From positions 744,001 to 808,000 of the forward strand of contig NZ_CP047020.1 of the NCBI RefSeq assembly GCF_009796285.1: a stretch of 64,000 bases of DNA, given 5' to 3'. This stretch comes from Streptomyces broussonetiae. GTDB taxonomy: Bacteria > Actinomycetota > Actinomycetes > Streptomycetales > Streptomycetaceae. Positions 8,779 through 17,594 of the stretch are shown piece by piece. The position numbers and the translations under genes were made by a program. How positions within the stretch are numbered: position 1 is the stretch's first letter; the number at the start of each line of letters is the position of its first letter. The notes beneath the pieces were generated by a model that did no database searches, was not told the DNA's origin, and was given only the letters and a program-made list of their open reading frames with translations.

Positions 8779-8916
8779 TGAGGGAGACAGCGAAGGGCTG
8801 GAACCGCGCCGGCGCAGGATGTGGGGTACGACCAGGATCATGGCCTCGGTGGCGCGTGCTGTGGTGATGTCGCCGAGGTCCTCGATCCACGCGGGCTGCC
8901 AGCCCAGGTCACCGAG
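8779..8916 (-). pseudogene. NAD(P)-binding reductase, C-terminal scrap
   Basis: A minus-strand stretch reading LGWQPAWIEDLGDITTARAT then EAMILVVPHILRRRG resembles the C-terminus of F420-dependent-NADP-reductase-like proteins, in which a DLGDI-x-x-AR-x-x-E motif closes the fold. The Rossmann domain is absent. It abuts a LysR remnant on the other strand at about 8930, so two unrelated gene ends have been joined by deletion. Confidence 0.4.
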
Positions 8917-8936
8917 CCGCGTCGTCGCCGCCGGAC

Positions 8937-9184
8937 CGACCGCCGCGTTCACCCTGCAACTAGCCCTCGACACCGACCTGGTCCTCACCCTTCCCGACGC
9001 GGTCACCCGCACGATGCGGGAACAGCTCGGCCTCATCACCTTGCCGCTGCCCCTCGAGATGCCCGACGTCCCGCTGTACCTGCTGTGGCACCAGCGCTAC
9101 GACGAGGACCGCGCCCACACCTGGCTGCGCGACCTGGCCACCGAAACCGTCCAGCAACTGTTCGCACCACCGGCCGCTGTCTGA
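8937..9184 (+). pseudogene. LysR regulator, C-terminal remnant
   Basis: The final 80 or so residues of a LysR effector domain survive: DTDLVLTLPDAVTRTM, then LPLEMPDVPLYLLWHQRYD and the closing WLRDLATETVQQLF. The pattern LLWH-x-R-x-D-x-D-x-A-H-x-W-L-R is typical of NahR/NodD-like LysR C-termini. The DNA-binding half is missing. Confidence 0.65.
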
Positions 9185-9365
9185 CGGGTCCCCGTCCCCC
9201 GGACCGCGCAGTGACGACACCCGGCACGCCCAAGGCCGAAAACCCCTGCGCCACCCACGAGTTGTTCCCGTTTCCGAACCGCGCTCCGCCCCTGAGACAC
9301 ACCACACGAAGACGGGCCCAAGCCGGGCCCGGGCCGTAGGTAGTACGGCGCGAGCACGCGGCAGC

Positions 9366-9397
9366 CGCGCAGCCGGTGGTGGCCAAGCCGGTCACAG
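9366..9397. repeat. scrap resembling the transglycosylase signal-peptide region
   Basis: GCGCAGCCGGTGGTGGCC followed by AAGCCGGTCAC matches, with two or three mismatches, the part of the 863-bp unit that encodes the signal-peptide stretch GLATTGCAAA. Further on, at about 9469-9493, a sequence like the right flank of copies B and C (CACCACCCG...ACCGAGACCA) appears. Together they look like the residue of a fourth, mostly deleted copy. Confidence 0.4.
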
Positions 9398-10132
9398 GAC
9401 GTCAACCCCGCGGACCAGCACATCGGCCCACGACGGCTGCCCGCCCGAACAGCCCGACACCACGACGCGCACCACCCGGCCGACCGAGACCAATGCAAGG
9501 ACCCCAACCCGTCGGCACGACTCTCCGCCCCACGCCGGAATCGACGGCACGTCGCGTGCACAGCCGCACCCCGCTACGACGACAAATCCCCCGGCCCCAC
9601 CCGCCACCAGCCGAAACAACCCGCCCGGCACTGACAACAACTGACACAGCACCACCCGAAATCAACACCGCCACACACACCGGCCAGCGGGACCAAGCCC
9701 CCCCCCGAGGAGCCACACGACCTGGACGCCAACAGCACGTCGCCATCGACGGATTGGCCAGACAACCCCGCTGCCCCTCCCAGCCCATCCGCCGAGCCCC
9801 AGTGATGCCCACGGGTCGGGCCGCACACCACCGCACAGATTCATCGGCGCCCGGCCCCCTAACACGGCTCATCCCATGGCGATCGCAACAACACGCCGCT
9901 GGTGAGGGGTGACCGGGCGTCAGCAGATCATCCGGACAGCCTAATGGTCCGTCAATATGCCTATTCTATGGGCCATTTGACAATCCGACGGAGCGTCAAA
10001 CAGGGGTGGATATACCCCGATCGGCGTCCTGGCGCCAGTATGCCGATATGACTGATATGACAGCTGTGGGTACGTTTGATCGCAGCCGGCTGACGGGCCG
10101 GCATCTCGGAGAGCGCGAGACAGGAGAGCGAT
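9398..10132. other. no convincing gene
   Basis: About 730 bases. A 178-codon open frame at 9376-9912 encodes a Pro/Arg/Thr-rich peptide without domain, start signal or family likeness, so I do not call it. The last 100 bases are relatively AT-rich and probably contain the promoter of the downstream secreted-protein gene. Confidence 0.4.
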
Positions 10133-10645
10133 ATGAAGGTCGCCCGTTCCACCATGGTCACCGCCGCTGTTTCGGCCGCCGCAACCCTGGCCGCGACCTG
10201 TATCACCTACGCTGCGGCCGTCCCCACCGCTGCACCGGAGGTGGCTCCACCTGCTGCCGCCCCCTTCGGTGGCGACTCCGGTCAAGGCAAGGGCAACGAA
10301 GGCCGGGGCAACGAGGACAGAGGCGACGAGGGCCGAGGGCACGAGGGCCGGCGTCATGAGGAGGAAGGCCGGATCCTGGTCAACGAGCGGTCGTACTCCT
10401 CCCACCCCGGCGACTGCATCACCGTCGTCAGCGGCCTCGGCGCCAAGACCCTGAACATCCGCAACGAAAGCCACGCGAAGGTCGAGGTCTTCCGCGGGGC
10501 GGTCTGCGACGACGGCGCCCCCATCGCCACCGTCGGCCCCTACAGCTCCAGCTTCGGAGTCGAAACCCCCCACGTCGACGGCATTTACATCGAAAACGGC
10601 ATCATCGCGAGCTTTCGCGCGATCCGGCACCACGAGGACGACTGA
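10133..10645 (+). CDS. secreted protein of unknown function with charged Gly-rich linker
   Basis: I do not recognise this 170-residue protein. Residues 1-38 are a signal peptide. Residues 50-78 are a low-complexity, charged tract built on G-N-E-G-R-G / G-D-E-G-R-G repeats. Residues 80-165 form a compact domain with two cysteines (GDCITVV and GAVCDDG) that could pair in a disulfide, and the C-terminus ends RHHEDD. The ATG follows GGAGAG. A strong hairpin follows the stop, so it is a single-gene transcript. Its likely place is outside the membrane. Confidence 0.7.
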   Translation: MKVARSTMVTAAVSAAATLAATCITYAAAVPTAAPEVAPPAAAPFGGDSGQGKGNEGRGNEDRGDEGRGHEGRRHEEEGRILVNERSYSSHPGDCITVVSGLGAKTLNIRNESHAKVEVFRGAVCDDGAPIATVGPYSSSFGVETPHVDGIYIENGIIASFRAIRHHEDD

Positions 10646-10666
10646 GCCGAAACGACGACACGATCT

Positions 10667-10702
10667 GGAGCCCCGGCCCGCCGGAATCGGGCCGGGGACT
10701 CC
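10667..10702 (+). terminator. hairpin terminator after secreted-protein gene
   Basis: GGAGCCCCGGCCCG and CGGGCCGGGGACTCC form a near-perfect stem around a 7-base loop, 22 bases after the stop codon. No long U-tract follows, as is usual in actinomycetes. Confidence 0.75.
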
Positions 10703-11061
10703 ATTTCCACCCCTTGACCGACAACCCACGCAGCAAACACGCCCCAGCCCCGGACACCAGACGCCACACCCCCGGAGTCCGGAATCGGTGCCCCACGAAG
10801 AGCTGGGCGTGGTGCAGATCCTGGATTCAGGCGATGCCTGGCGGGTTGGCCCCCACAGCACTACCGCCCACTCCGGCACCTCAGTCGGCTCGGCCGAGGC
10901 GGCCGTCCCGGCCGCCATCCTCACCTACAGCCGCGACACCGAACCCGGAGCGGGATGCCCTGCCGAACGCCCCCCGGGTCAACCTGACGATGTGTTGCTG
11001 TGCGCAGGTGCGGAAGGCGAGCTTCGGCTCCTTCCGCAGCACATCATGTGCACCCCCGCCA
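10703..11061. other. no convincing gene
   Basis: About 360 bases between the hairpin and copy C of the 863-bp unit. Overlapping open frames exist on both strands, but none has a recognisable domain or ribosome site. Confidence 0.4.
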
Positions 11062-11077
11062 CTGTCGGTGGCCTGGG

Positions 11078-11599
11078 TCAGTAGGCGGAGTTGACGTTGT
11101 CGATGGAGCCGTAGCGGTGGGCGGCGTAGTTGGCGGCTGCAGTGATGTTGGCGACGGGGTCGGTGACGCTGTGGGCGGTGCCGGTGACGTGGTAGGCGTT
11201 GAAGGTGGGGTCGATGACCTGGAGCAGGCCCTTGGAGGGGGTGCCCTTCTGCGCGTTGACGTCCCAGTTGTTCTGGGCGGCGGGGTTGCCGCCGGACTCG
11301 CGCATGATGTTGCGCTTGAGGCCCTCGTAGCTGCCCGGGATGCCCTTGGCCTTCATGATCTGCAGGGACTGCTTGATCCAGCCGTCGAGGTTGCTGCCGG
11401 AGCCGGTCCTGGTCTGGGCGGTGGTGGTGCGGCTGTATCCGGCGGTGGCCTTGACCGTGTGGGCGGTGGGTGCCTGCGTGGCCTCGGCGGCCTGTGCGGT
11501 GGCCGGCATCAGGGTGATGGCGGCGGCGGCGCAGCCGGTGGTGGCCAGGCCGGTGACGACGAGGGTGCGCAGGCGGGCGGTGCGAGTGGTCATGGTCAT
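11078..11599 (-). CDS. secreted SLT-domain lytic transglycosylase, copy C
   Basis: A 173-residue secreted transglycosylase, identical in protein to the genes at 959-1480 and 7737-8258: signal peptide, linker, SLT-like domain with E101 in MRESGGNP. The identity of three copies implies recent duplication or continuing gene conversion. Confidence 0.85.
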   Translation of the reverse strand: MTMTTRTARLRTLVVTGLATTGCAAAAITLMPATAQAAEATQAPTAHTVKATAGYSRTTTAQTRTGSGSNLDGWIKQSLQIMKAKGIPGSYEGLKRNIMRESGGNPAAQNNWDVNAQKGTPSKGLLQVIDPTFNAYHVTGTAHSVTDPVANITAAANYAAHRYGSIDNVNSAY

Positions 11600-11786
11600 G
11601 CGTCAGTAACTTTCCGCTGGGGGACATCGTCGGCGCCGGCCCTGCTGGGGGCTGCGCGGGGGCCTGTAGGGGGCCCTGGTGCGTGAGCAGGAGTGGGTGG
11701 AGGTGGCCGGGGGTTCCGGCTGGTGTCCATCGCCTGGCTCCCGGCGACGACAGCAATGTTTAGCGACCGGCCGGGCGGGGCGCAAT

Positions 11787-11917
11787 GATGTGACGTACTA
11801 CCCCACATCGGAGAAATGCCCGTTATGGTCGGCTATGCGGCTTTCGTGTCCTGTTCAGGGCGTTCCCGTCCTACGATCCCGGATCGGATGTGATGTGCCT
11901 CCTATGGGTCACATCAC
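11787..11917. promoter_or_regulatory. paired palindromes upstream of transglycosylase C
   Basis: Both inverted repeats are intact here: GATGTG-N11-CACATC at 11787-11809 and GTGATGTG-N12-CACATCAC at 11890-11917, as in copy A. Confidence 0.5.
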
Positions 11918-11988
11918 GCGATCAAGCCCCTCAGGGGCGGCAACCACCACCCGACCGAGACCAGAAGGACAGCCGTGGGCCGCACGGA

Positions 11989-12817
11989 CTACGAGGTACG
12001 GGACTGTGGTGTAAGGACGATCCGCGCAAAGACTTCGCCCGTGTCCATCTTCCGGTGAGCCACGGCGGCCCGGTCCAGCGGGAGCGGCTCATGAACCACC
12101 GTCCGGATCTCCCCTCGTGTGGCGGCGGCGAACTGCTCGGTCCGCACGGCGCGACGGTCGGTCACGGTGATGCCGGCGGCGCTGAAGGTGGAGAAGGAGA
12201 GCGACGTGTGGAACTCCGCCATCATCCGCATGCCGGAGTCCGCCGGAGGCCGGCCCGCGACAGCTCCCACGACCACCATGCGGCCGTTGGGATTGAGCCG
12301 GTCGAAGAACGAGGGCATGTCCGGGCCTGCTGCCACGTCGATGATGACGTCGTCGCCCGTCGGAGCGTCCTCGCCGTCGCCCGAGCGGTCCAGCACATGG
12401 GTGGCTCCGAGCGTGCGCAACCGCCGGCCGCGCTCGGTCGAGGAGGTCGTGACCGCCACCGCGGCGGCACCGCCCCGGGCCGCGAGCTGCACCGTCGTGA
12501 TCCCGATGCTGCCGGCCGCTCCCCGTACCAGGACGGTCTCTCCAGACGTGAAAGAGGCGCGGGAGAGCCCGAAGTGGGCGACCACTCCGGAGCTGCCGAG
12601 GGTTACGGCGTCGACGGCGGACAGGCCCGCGGGGAGGGGAACGATCTCTTGGACCGGTATGGCGGCCGGTTCGGCGTATCCCCCGCCGGTGCCGGTGAAG
12701 CCCCGCACCCGACGGCCGATCCATGCGGAGTCGACGCCGTCGCCGGCCGTGGCGACAGTGCCCGCCACGTCACCGCCCAGGATGTGCCCTTCCTTGAACC
12801 CGTAGGCGGCCAGGGCG
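11989..12817 (-). pseudogene. zinc-free MDR oxidoreductase, 5' truncated
   Basis: From about 12817 downwards the frame encodes an MDR protein starting inside its GroES-like domain (AAYGFKEGHILGGDVAGTV), with the cofactor motif RGAAGSIGITTVQLAA and an intact C-terminus. The first 60 or so residues are replaced by the scrap of a transposase in another frame. The joint at TCAAG/CGCCC near 12818 marks a recombination or deletion. It may be expressed as a fusion or not at all. Confidence 0.75.
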
Positions 12818-13018
12818 CTTGAGATACAGCAGCCGCAGCAGCGTCTCCACCGGCACCGACGGCCGCCCCAGCCGCTCGGCGAACACCGCCCGCCAGGGAG
12901 CGATGAATCGCTCGTCGTCCAAGAACGCATCCACCCGAGCCAACTCGGCGGGTAACTGCCGCGCGTGCTCCGGCCGTACCTCCCACCAGGTGTCCTCTAC
13001 TCCCGCGACACGCAACAT
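12818..13018 (-). pseudogene. transposase N-terminal fragment (DUF772-like)
   Basis: The fragment reads PAELARVDAFLDDERFIAPW and then RLGRPSVPVETLLRLLYLK, the N-terminal DUF772-type domain of IS1182/IS5-like transposases. It stops abruptly where the MDR sequence begins. No DDE catalytic part or terminal inverted repeat is present, so this is a dead remnant. Confidence 0.7.
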
Positions 13019-13183
13019 CGCCCCACCCCCGGCCACCAAGACCTGCACCCACTGTGACGGCCATATCCCGGCCCCCACCAGCTCTCCCCAAGGGACACCC
13101 CACAGCCACCCCGGACTTCTTCAGGGGCAAGTAGCCAGGCCTGCCCGGCGAGGGGATGCCTTCATGTCTCGGCGCGGCGGAAC

Positions 13184-13924
13184 TTACGGTTTGTGGGTTA
13201 CCCAGAGCAGTTCCGCCGGCCAGCGGTATGCCCAGTCAGGCGGGTCGGTTTCGTTGTAGCCGTTGGCTGTTCCGAGTTCGGGCCGCGGCTCGATGAGGTC
13301 GTCGATGACGAGGCCTGCGCCGCGTAGGACCTTGACCCAGTCGCCGTAGGTGAGCTGATAGCTGGTCGCGCCCTGGTCTTCGGCGATGGTGTCCAGCCCG
13401 AAGTAGTCCTGCTGCAGCGTCGTGGTCACGCGGCTGGCGGCTTCGTCGTAGCAGGCTTCGAACCATGGGCTGGCGACGTTGAACACCAGGCGCCCACCCC
13501 GGCGCAGGATGCGTGCCGCCTGCGGGACGGCCAGGTGCGGGGGCGCCCAGCTGAGCCCGCCGTAGTCGCAGAACACCAGGTCGAAGCTGTCGGCGGCGAA
13601 CGGGAGGTGTTCGGCGGCGCCTTGCACCAGCGGGTAGCGGGCCGCTCCCATCGCGCGAGCTGCCGCGGCGAGCTGGGCTTCGGACAGGTCGAGCCCGACC
13701 ACGGTGGCGCCCTCAGCGGCGAGCGCCCTGGACCACTGGCCGGCGCCGCAGCCGAGTTCGAGGACGCGCTTGCCGGCGACGTCGCCGAGGGCGTGCAGGT
13801 GCGCGTCGGGGATGGAGTACATGCCCCACAGCCGGGGTGTGGCCCCGATTTGCGGGTCGTGCTCGTGCTGGTAGGCGCTGCTGATCTGGTTCCAGAGCCG
13901 CCGGTTGGCGGGGATGCTGTCCAC
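13184..13924 (-). CDS. class I SAM-dependent methyltransferase
   Basis: A 246-residue methyltransferase. Motif I is VLELGCGAGQW near residue 55. The acidic end of strand 2 is VVGLDLSEAQL, and the post-motif is DLVFCDYGGLSWAP. The C-terminal part carries a DWVKVLRGAGLVIDDLIEPR region seen in methyltransferase-11-type small-molecule enzymes. The GTG at 13924 has GGAG eight bases upstream; a TTG 13 codons earlier is possible. Substrate unknown. Confidence 0.85.
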   Translation of the reverse strand: MDSIPANRRLWNQISSAYQHEHDPQIGATPRLWGMYSIPDAHLHALGDVAGKRVLELGCGAGQWSRALAAEGATVVGLDLSEAQLAAAARAMGAARYPLVQGAAEHLPFAADSFDLVFCDYGGLSWAPPHLAVPQAARILRRGGRLVFNVASPWFEACYDEAASRVTTTLQQDYFGLDTIAEDQGATSYQLTYGDWVKVLRGAGLVIDDLIEPRPELGTANGYNETDPPDWAYRWPAELLWVTHKP

Positions 13925-14014
13925 GTGCCGACTCCAGCACTGGCCGCCGGGGGCGGTCAACACGATTAGGGGCCGGCCCTCGCCTCGGTCCGGCCCTGGC
14001 TCGGCCCATGATCC

Positions 14015-14440
14015 GCCGGACGAGCCCTACTCCGCCTCGCTCGCGATGAATGAACGTGTGGATCTCGGCGGCGAGGTTGCGCATGTCCTCGCCTGCCGCG
14101 TGCACCGTTGGTCACGAAGTGCCATTGCTCGGATGGCGCCCGGTCGTGGATGCCCCAGGCCAGCTGGACGTGGCCGTCGGGGCGGTGCTGGGCTGAGAGG
14201 GTCAGGTCGTAACGGAGGGAGTGCCAGGTACGTGCCCCTTCCCGGCCTCGGGAGTCATCGGCGAGTGAGGCGAGGAAAGCATCGAGGCCGTCGCCGTCCC
14301 AGGTCTGCACCGAGGTCTCGATCGTTCCCCATGGCCCGCGGGCGTTGATGCAGAAGTCGAGCGTTGGTTCATCCTCGAGCGGTCGTGTCGGCTCCGGCAG
14401 GAGCGGGAGGCGAGTCCAGGGGTCCCCATCCGGACCGCAG
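14015..14440 (-). pseudogene. DUF6228-like protein, frameshifted
   Basis: The minus strand encodes WDGDGLDAFLASLADDSRG, then ARTWHSLRYDLTLSAQH and HVQLAWGIHDR, resembling DUF6228 proteins. The expected ending, EDMRNLAAEIHTFIH, is present but in another frame near 14100. The N-terminus is also unclear. It is probably broken, although a sequencing error could explain the 3' shift. Confidence 0.45.
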
Positions 14441-15022
14441 CGGTGCCGGAATGGTCGTAGTCGATCACTCGGACAGGTGAGGAGACCGGACCGGTCGGTC
14501 CGGCGGCGCTGCCGGGCGGGCCAGCCGTGGGGGTGGCCGCCTGGGCAGCGATCGTCCGCCATGACCGTAGATCTTGAAGGCGACTTCGGTCCGGACATGC
14601 GCGGGAGATCGCAGCGCCGCTGATCCCACCGCTCCGGCCCCGTCGACAGGGTGGAGGGGCGGCACCAGTGGCGGAGCACACGATGTGCAGCCTGCCGTGC
14701 GGTCGGTGCGAGCGATCGCGATTCGTGAACGCGGCTCGCGCGAAGTGCGAAATCCGGGGCCGCGCCCACACCTTGATCTCAGGAGTTGCCCATGCCCGTT
14801 CGTGGACACACAGGAGATCCCCGCGGGCACCGTCCAGGTGGATCGGCAGGCCTTACCACGAGCACAACATCATCGGTGTCTTCACCGTCCGCCACGAAAA
14901 CGGCGGCAACAAAGGGGAATCCGGGGCCCTTTCCCAACGGACCCCGGTTCCCACCCGTCACAGATTTCCCCTTCTGTTACGCCGTCACCGCACGGCCCAT
15001 GGGCCAGGAGCAGCCGCTGCGC
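14441..15022. other. no convincing gene
   Basis: About 580 bases with several overlapping arginine-rich frames and no recognisable product. The first part may hold the lost N-terminus of the DUF6228-like pseudogene. A short palindrome GGCCCATGGGCC at about 14995-15006 lies just beyond the DUF6131 gene. Confidence 0.35.
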
Positions 15023-15178
15023 TCACCAATAGTGACGTCGGCCGGCCACAGCGTGACCCATGGATCCCATGAGCCACAGGACGACGCCGACCACGGCCAG
15101 GATGATGCCGATGGTCCACAGGATCCCTATTCCCGTGAGGAAACCGATGACCAGCAAAATGATGCCGAGGGCGATCAT
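15023..15178 (-). CDS. DUF6131-family small membrane protein
   Basis: A 51-residue gene missed by longer-ORF searches. It starts MIALGIILLVIGFLTG, forms two hydrophobic segments (about residues 2-17 and 21-39), and ends GHAVAGRRHYW, the typical tail of DUF6131 proteins. GGAGG lies a few bases before the ATG. It should insert in the cytoplasmic membrane as a helical hairpin. The function of the family is unknown; related genes are scattered widely in Streptomyces. Confidence 0.85.
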   Translation of the reverse strand: MIALGIILLVIGFLTGIGILWTIGIILAVVGVVLWLMGSMGHAVAGRRHYW

Positions 15179-15528
15179 GATGTGCCTCCTGCAGTTCGCA
15201 GCGTCCTTGACCCCGGGTTCCCCGAATCAACGACCTCATCCATCAGCAGCGACAAAGTCGGAGGACGGATCGTGAGTGACGCCGGACGCTCGCGGCCCAC
15301 GCTGCCGTGCCTGTGTGGACCGGCACTTGGCCGGGATAGATTGTCGGCGACGGCACCCGGTGGTCGGCAGGCGTGGCACAAGCCCCTCGTCCTGGGCTTG
15401 AGCCCGGGCATCGCGAACGACGTGTGCCGGGGCCGGGCTTCGGGAGAGCACCCTCGGGCACACCAGTGCCACAGTGCCACGGCCCGTTGCATCGGGGCCG
15501 ACGGCCGGACCGAGAGGGAGCGCCCAGC
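15179..15528. other. no gene seen
   Basis: 350 bases between the divergent DUF6131 and alpha/beta hydrolase genes. It must hold both promoters, but none could be assigned. Confidence 0.4.
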
Positions 15529-16239
15529 GTGGACCAGGACATCACACCCTTCCCTTCTGCGGCCCGGGGTGCCCTCGTACCGCGGCTGCTGCCGGCACAC
15601 CCGCGGGCCGCCGTGCTACTGCTGCACGGCGGATGCGAGACAAGCCTTCGTCCCTCGCGTCCATGGCACCTCGCGGCGCTGCGCATGGCGCCCTTCCACC
15701 GGGCAATCGCGGCCGCGCGGCCGCACGGCGGTGTCCTGCTCGCCCAAGTGCGCTACCGAGTGCGCGGCTGGAACGGCACCCGGGCCGACCCGGTCGCGGA
15801 CACCTACGAGGCGCTTCGACGGCTCTCCGCGCTGGCAGGTCCTGTGCCCACGGTCCTCGTCGGACACTCCATGGGGGCAAGGGCCGCACTGCGCGCCGCG
15901 GGCCACCCTCAGGTGTACGCAGTGCTCGGCCTGGCACCCTGGTGGCCGACGGGCGAGCCGGTGCAGCAGATGACGGGTCGCCATATCGTTGCCCTGCACG
16001 GCGAACGCGACCGCGTCACCTCACCCGGCGACTCGGCCGACTACGTGAGCCGGGCGCAGGGCACGGCGGCCCGGGCGGCGATGGCCGTCATCCGTCACGG
16101 CGACCACGCAATGCTCCGCCGCCACGGCTTCTGGCACCGCATCGCCGCGGACGTCGTCGCTCATCTCCTCGACCCCGAGAGCCGCCAGGACCCCTTGCCC
16201 GCGCAGTGCTACGCGGCAGGGGGCTTCCCGTTGCTCTGA
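15529..16239 (+). CDS. alpha/beta-fold hydrolase
   Basis: A 236-residue hydrolase. AVLLLHGG gives the oxyanion region, VGHSMGARAALRA the nucleophile elbow (GHSMG), IVALHGERDRVTSPG the acid region, and HGDHAM the catalytic His. The GTG at 15529 is preceded by GGGAG; an upstream in-frame start would add an arginine-rich, unlikely N-terminus. The substrate is unknown. It is probably cytosolic, as no signal peptide is present. Confidence 0.8.
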   Translation: MDQDITPFPSAARGALVPRLLPAHPRAAVLLLHGGCETSLRPSRPWHLAALRMAPFHRAIAAARPHGGVLLAQVRYRVRGWNGTRADPVADTYEALRRLSALAGPVPTVLVGHSMGARAALRAAGHPQVYAVLGLAPWWPTGEPVQQMTGRHIVALHGERDRVTSPGDSADYVSRAQGTAARAAMAVIRHGDHAMLRRHGFWHRIAADVVAHLLDPESRQDPLPAQCYAAGGFPLL

Positions 16240-16598
16240 CCGCCGGCGCCCACGTTGCCGAGTCCGGTGTTCCGGCATGCCGTGGTGGGCCACCGGAGTC
16301 GGTCGGACGACGAAGCCCGCGGCGACGACGGGTGCGCAACGCCGCGCACCACGCCATGACTGCTGCCGGGCCCGGAGGGCCTGAGCCTGCGCCTGCGCCT
16401 GCGCCTGCGCCTGCGGGGCGGGGTGAACGGTGATGCACCCTTTGTAACCACCGGGAACGAGCCGACCGGGAGATCCCGGGACGGCACGCCCGCGGGCAGC
16501 CGACGCGGCACCACCCGCCGCTTGCAGGACGGCCACCACCCGCCTGCCTGACCACGCGCCGAGGTGTGGGGCGGTTCTCGTAATGGGAAGATCAGTGC
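16240..16598. other. intergenic region
   Basis: About 360 bases without a supported gene. It contains the GCCTGC microsatellite at 16385-16414. Confidence 0.5.
16385..16414. repeat. GCCTGC hexanucleotide microsatellite, five units
   Basis: Five perfect tandem copies of GCCTGC. It lies outside any supported gene and may vary in copy number. Confidence 0.9.
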
Positions 16599-17465
16599 GT
16601 GAGCGGTATCCAGATGCGAACGCCGGTCGCGGTCGACGGCCGCTTCGGCGCAGCCGCTGAACACCCCGGGCTCAGCGATCCGGGCTACCTGCTCCGACGC
16701 CGCGCGATCGCCACGCTCGCCCGTGGTCACCGGGTCGGCGATCCGTCACCGACGATCGACTACAGCGACCGGGAGGAGCGGACCTGGCGCACCGTCCACC
16801 GGGCGCTGCGCGGCGCCCAGGACGACCATGCCTGCCGTGCCGCCCTCAACGCCCGCGACGAGGCCCCGATCCCCACGGACCACATCCCGCAGCACGCCGA
16901 GGTCGGCCCCCACCTGCGGCGACTGACGGGCTTCGACTTCACCCTCGCGGGCGGAGTGGTCGCGAACAAACGGTTCCTCGGCTCGATGGGCGCCGGCTAC
17001 TTCCACGCCGTCCAGTTCGTCCGCCACCCGGCCGTTCCGCTCTTCACCCCCGAGCCCGACATCATCCACGACGTCTTCGGGCACGGGATCCACCTGGCCT
17101 CGCCCGCCTTCGCCGACATCTACCGCCTGATCGGACAGGCAGCCGACCGCATCGAGCGCCCGGACGTCCTGCAGATGATCAGCGACGTGTACTGGTTCAC
17201 CCTGGAGTACGGGGTCCTCGACGAGAACGGAACCCCCAAGGCGTACGGTGCGGCTCTGCTCTCCTCCTACGGAGAAATCCGCCAGCTCCACGCGTCCCGC
17301 ATCCGACGCCTCGACATCGACACCATGCTCGCCACCCCGTACGACGTCGGCGGCTACCAGCCGGTCCTCTTCAGCGCCCGCAGCCTGGGGGAAGTCGCAG
17401 ACACCCTCGCCGATTTCCTCGAAAAGCTCGACGACGACAGCGCACCCCACGCAAGCAGGCCGTAA
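16599..17465 (+). CDS. phhA: phenylalanine 4-monooxygenase
   Basis: A 288-residue aromatic amino acid hydroxylase, the length of bacterial single-domain enzymes without the eukaryotic regulatory ACT domain. The non-heme iron ligands are in HDVFGH (H157, H162) and in the segment FTLEYG (E203). It uses a pterin and O2 to convert phenylalanine to tyrosine in the cytosol, opening the homogentisate route of degradation. The GTG start at 16599 has GGGAAG upstream. No other genes of the pathway are adjacent. Confidence 0.92.
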   Translation: MSGIQMRTPVAVDGRFGAAAEHPGLSDPGYLLRRRAIATLARGHRVGDPSPTIDYSDREERTWRTVHRALRGAQDDHACRAALNARDEAPIPTDHIPQHAEVGPHLRRLTGFDFTLAGGVVANKRFLGSMGAGYFHAVQFVRHPAVPLFTPEPDIIHDVFGHGIHLASPAFADIYRLIGQAADRIERPDVLQMISDVYWFTLEYGVLDENGTPKAYGAALLSSYGEIRQLHASRIRRLDIDTMLATPYDVGGYQPVLFSARSLGEVADTLADFLEKLDDDSAPHASRP

Positions 17466-17594
17466 ACGCCGCTCGATACGCCAGGTAGGCGTACCTCCGG
17501 TTGGTCACGGCGCACCGGCCCGTGGCAGAGCAGGTAGAGGTGCTCGGGTACCAGCTCGCGCCGGTTCTGCGCGCCTGGTCGGACGCCCGCCGTT

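Larger units (their letters stand above)
11071..11933. repeat. 863-bp triplicated unit, copy C
   Basis: Third copy of the transglycosylase unit, same orientation, about 2.5 kb beyond copy B. It shares the extended flanks with copy B. It is distinguished by a G for C change (GTTATGGTCGGC) and by CGTGTCC where A has CATGTCC. Confidence 0.95.

Noticed and set aside
9376..9912. 178-codon plus-strand open frame
   Set aside because: Pro/Arg/Thr-rich without domain or ribosome site; looks like random GC-rich sequence.
16385..16414. GCCTGC repeat as a CRISPR or coding repeat
   Set aside because: Plain hexanucleotide microsatellite with no spacers and no supported reading frame.
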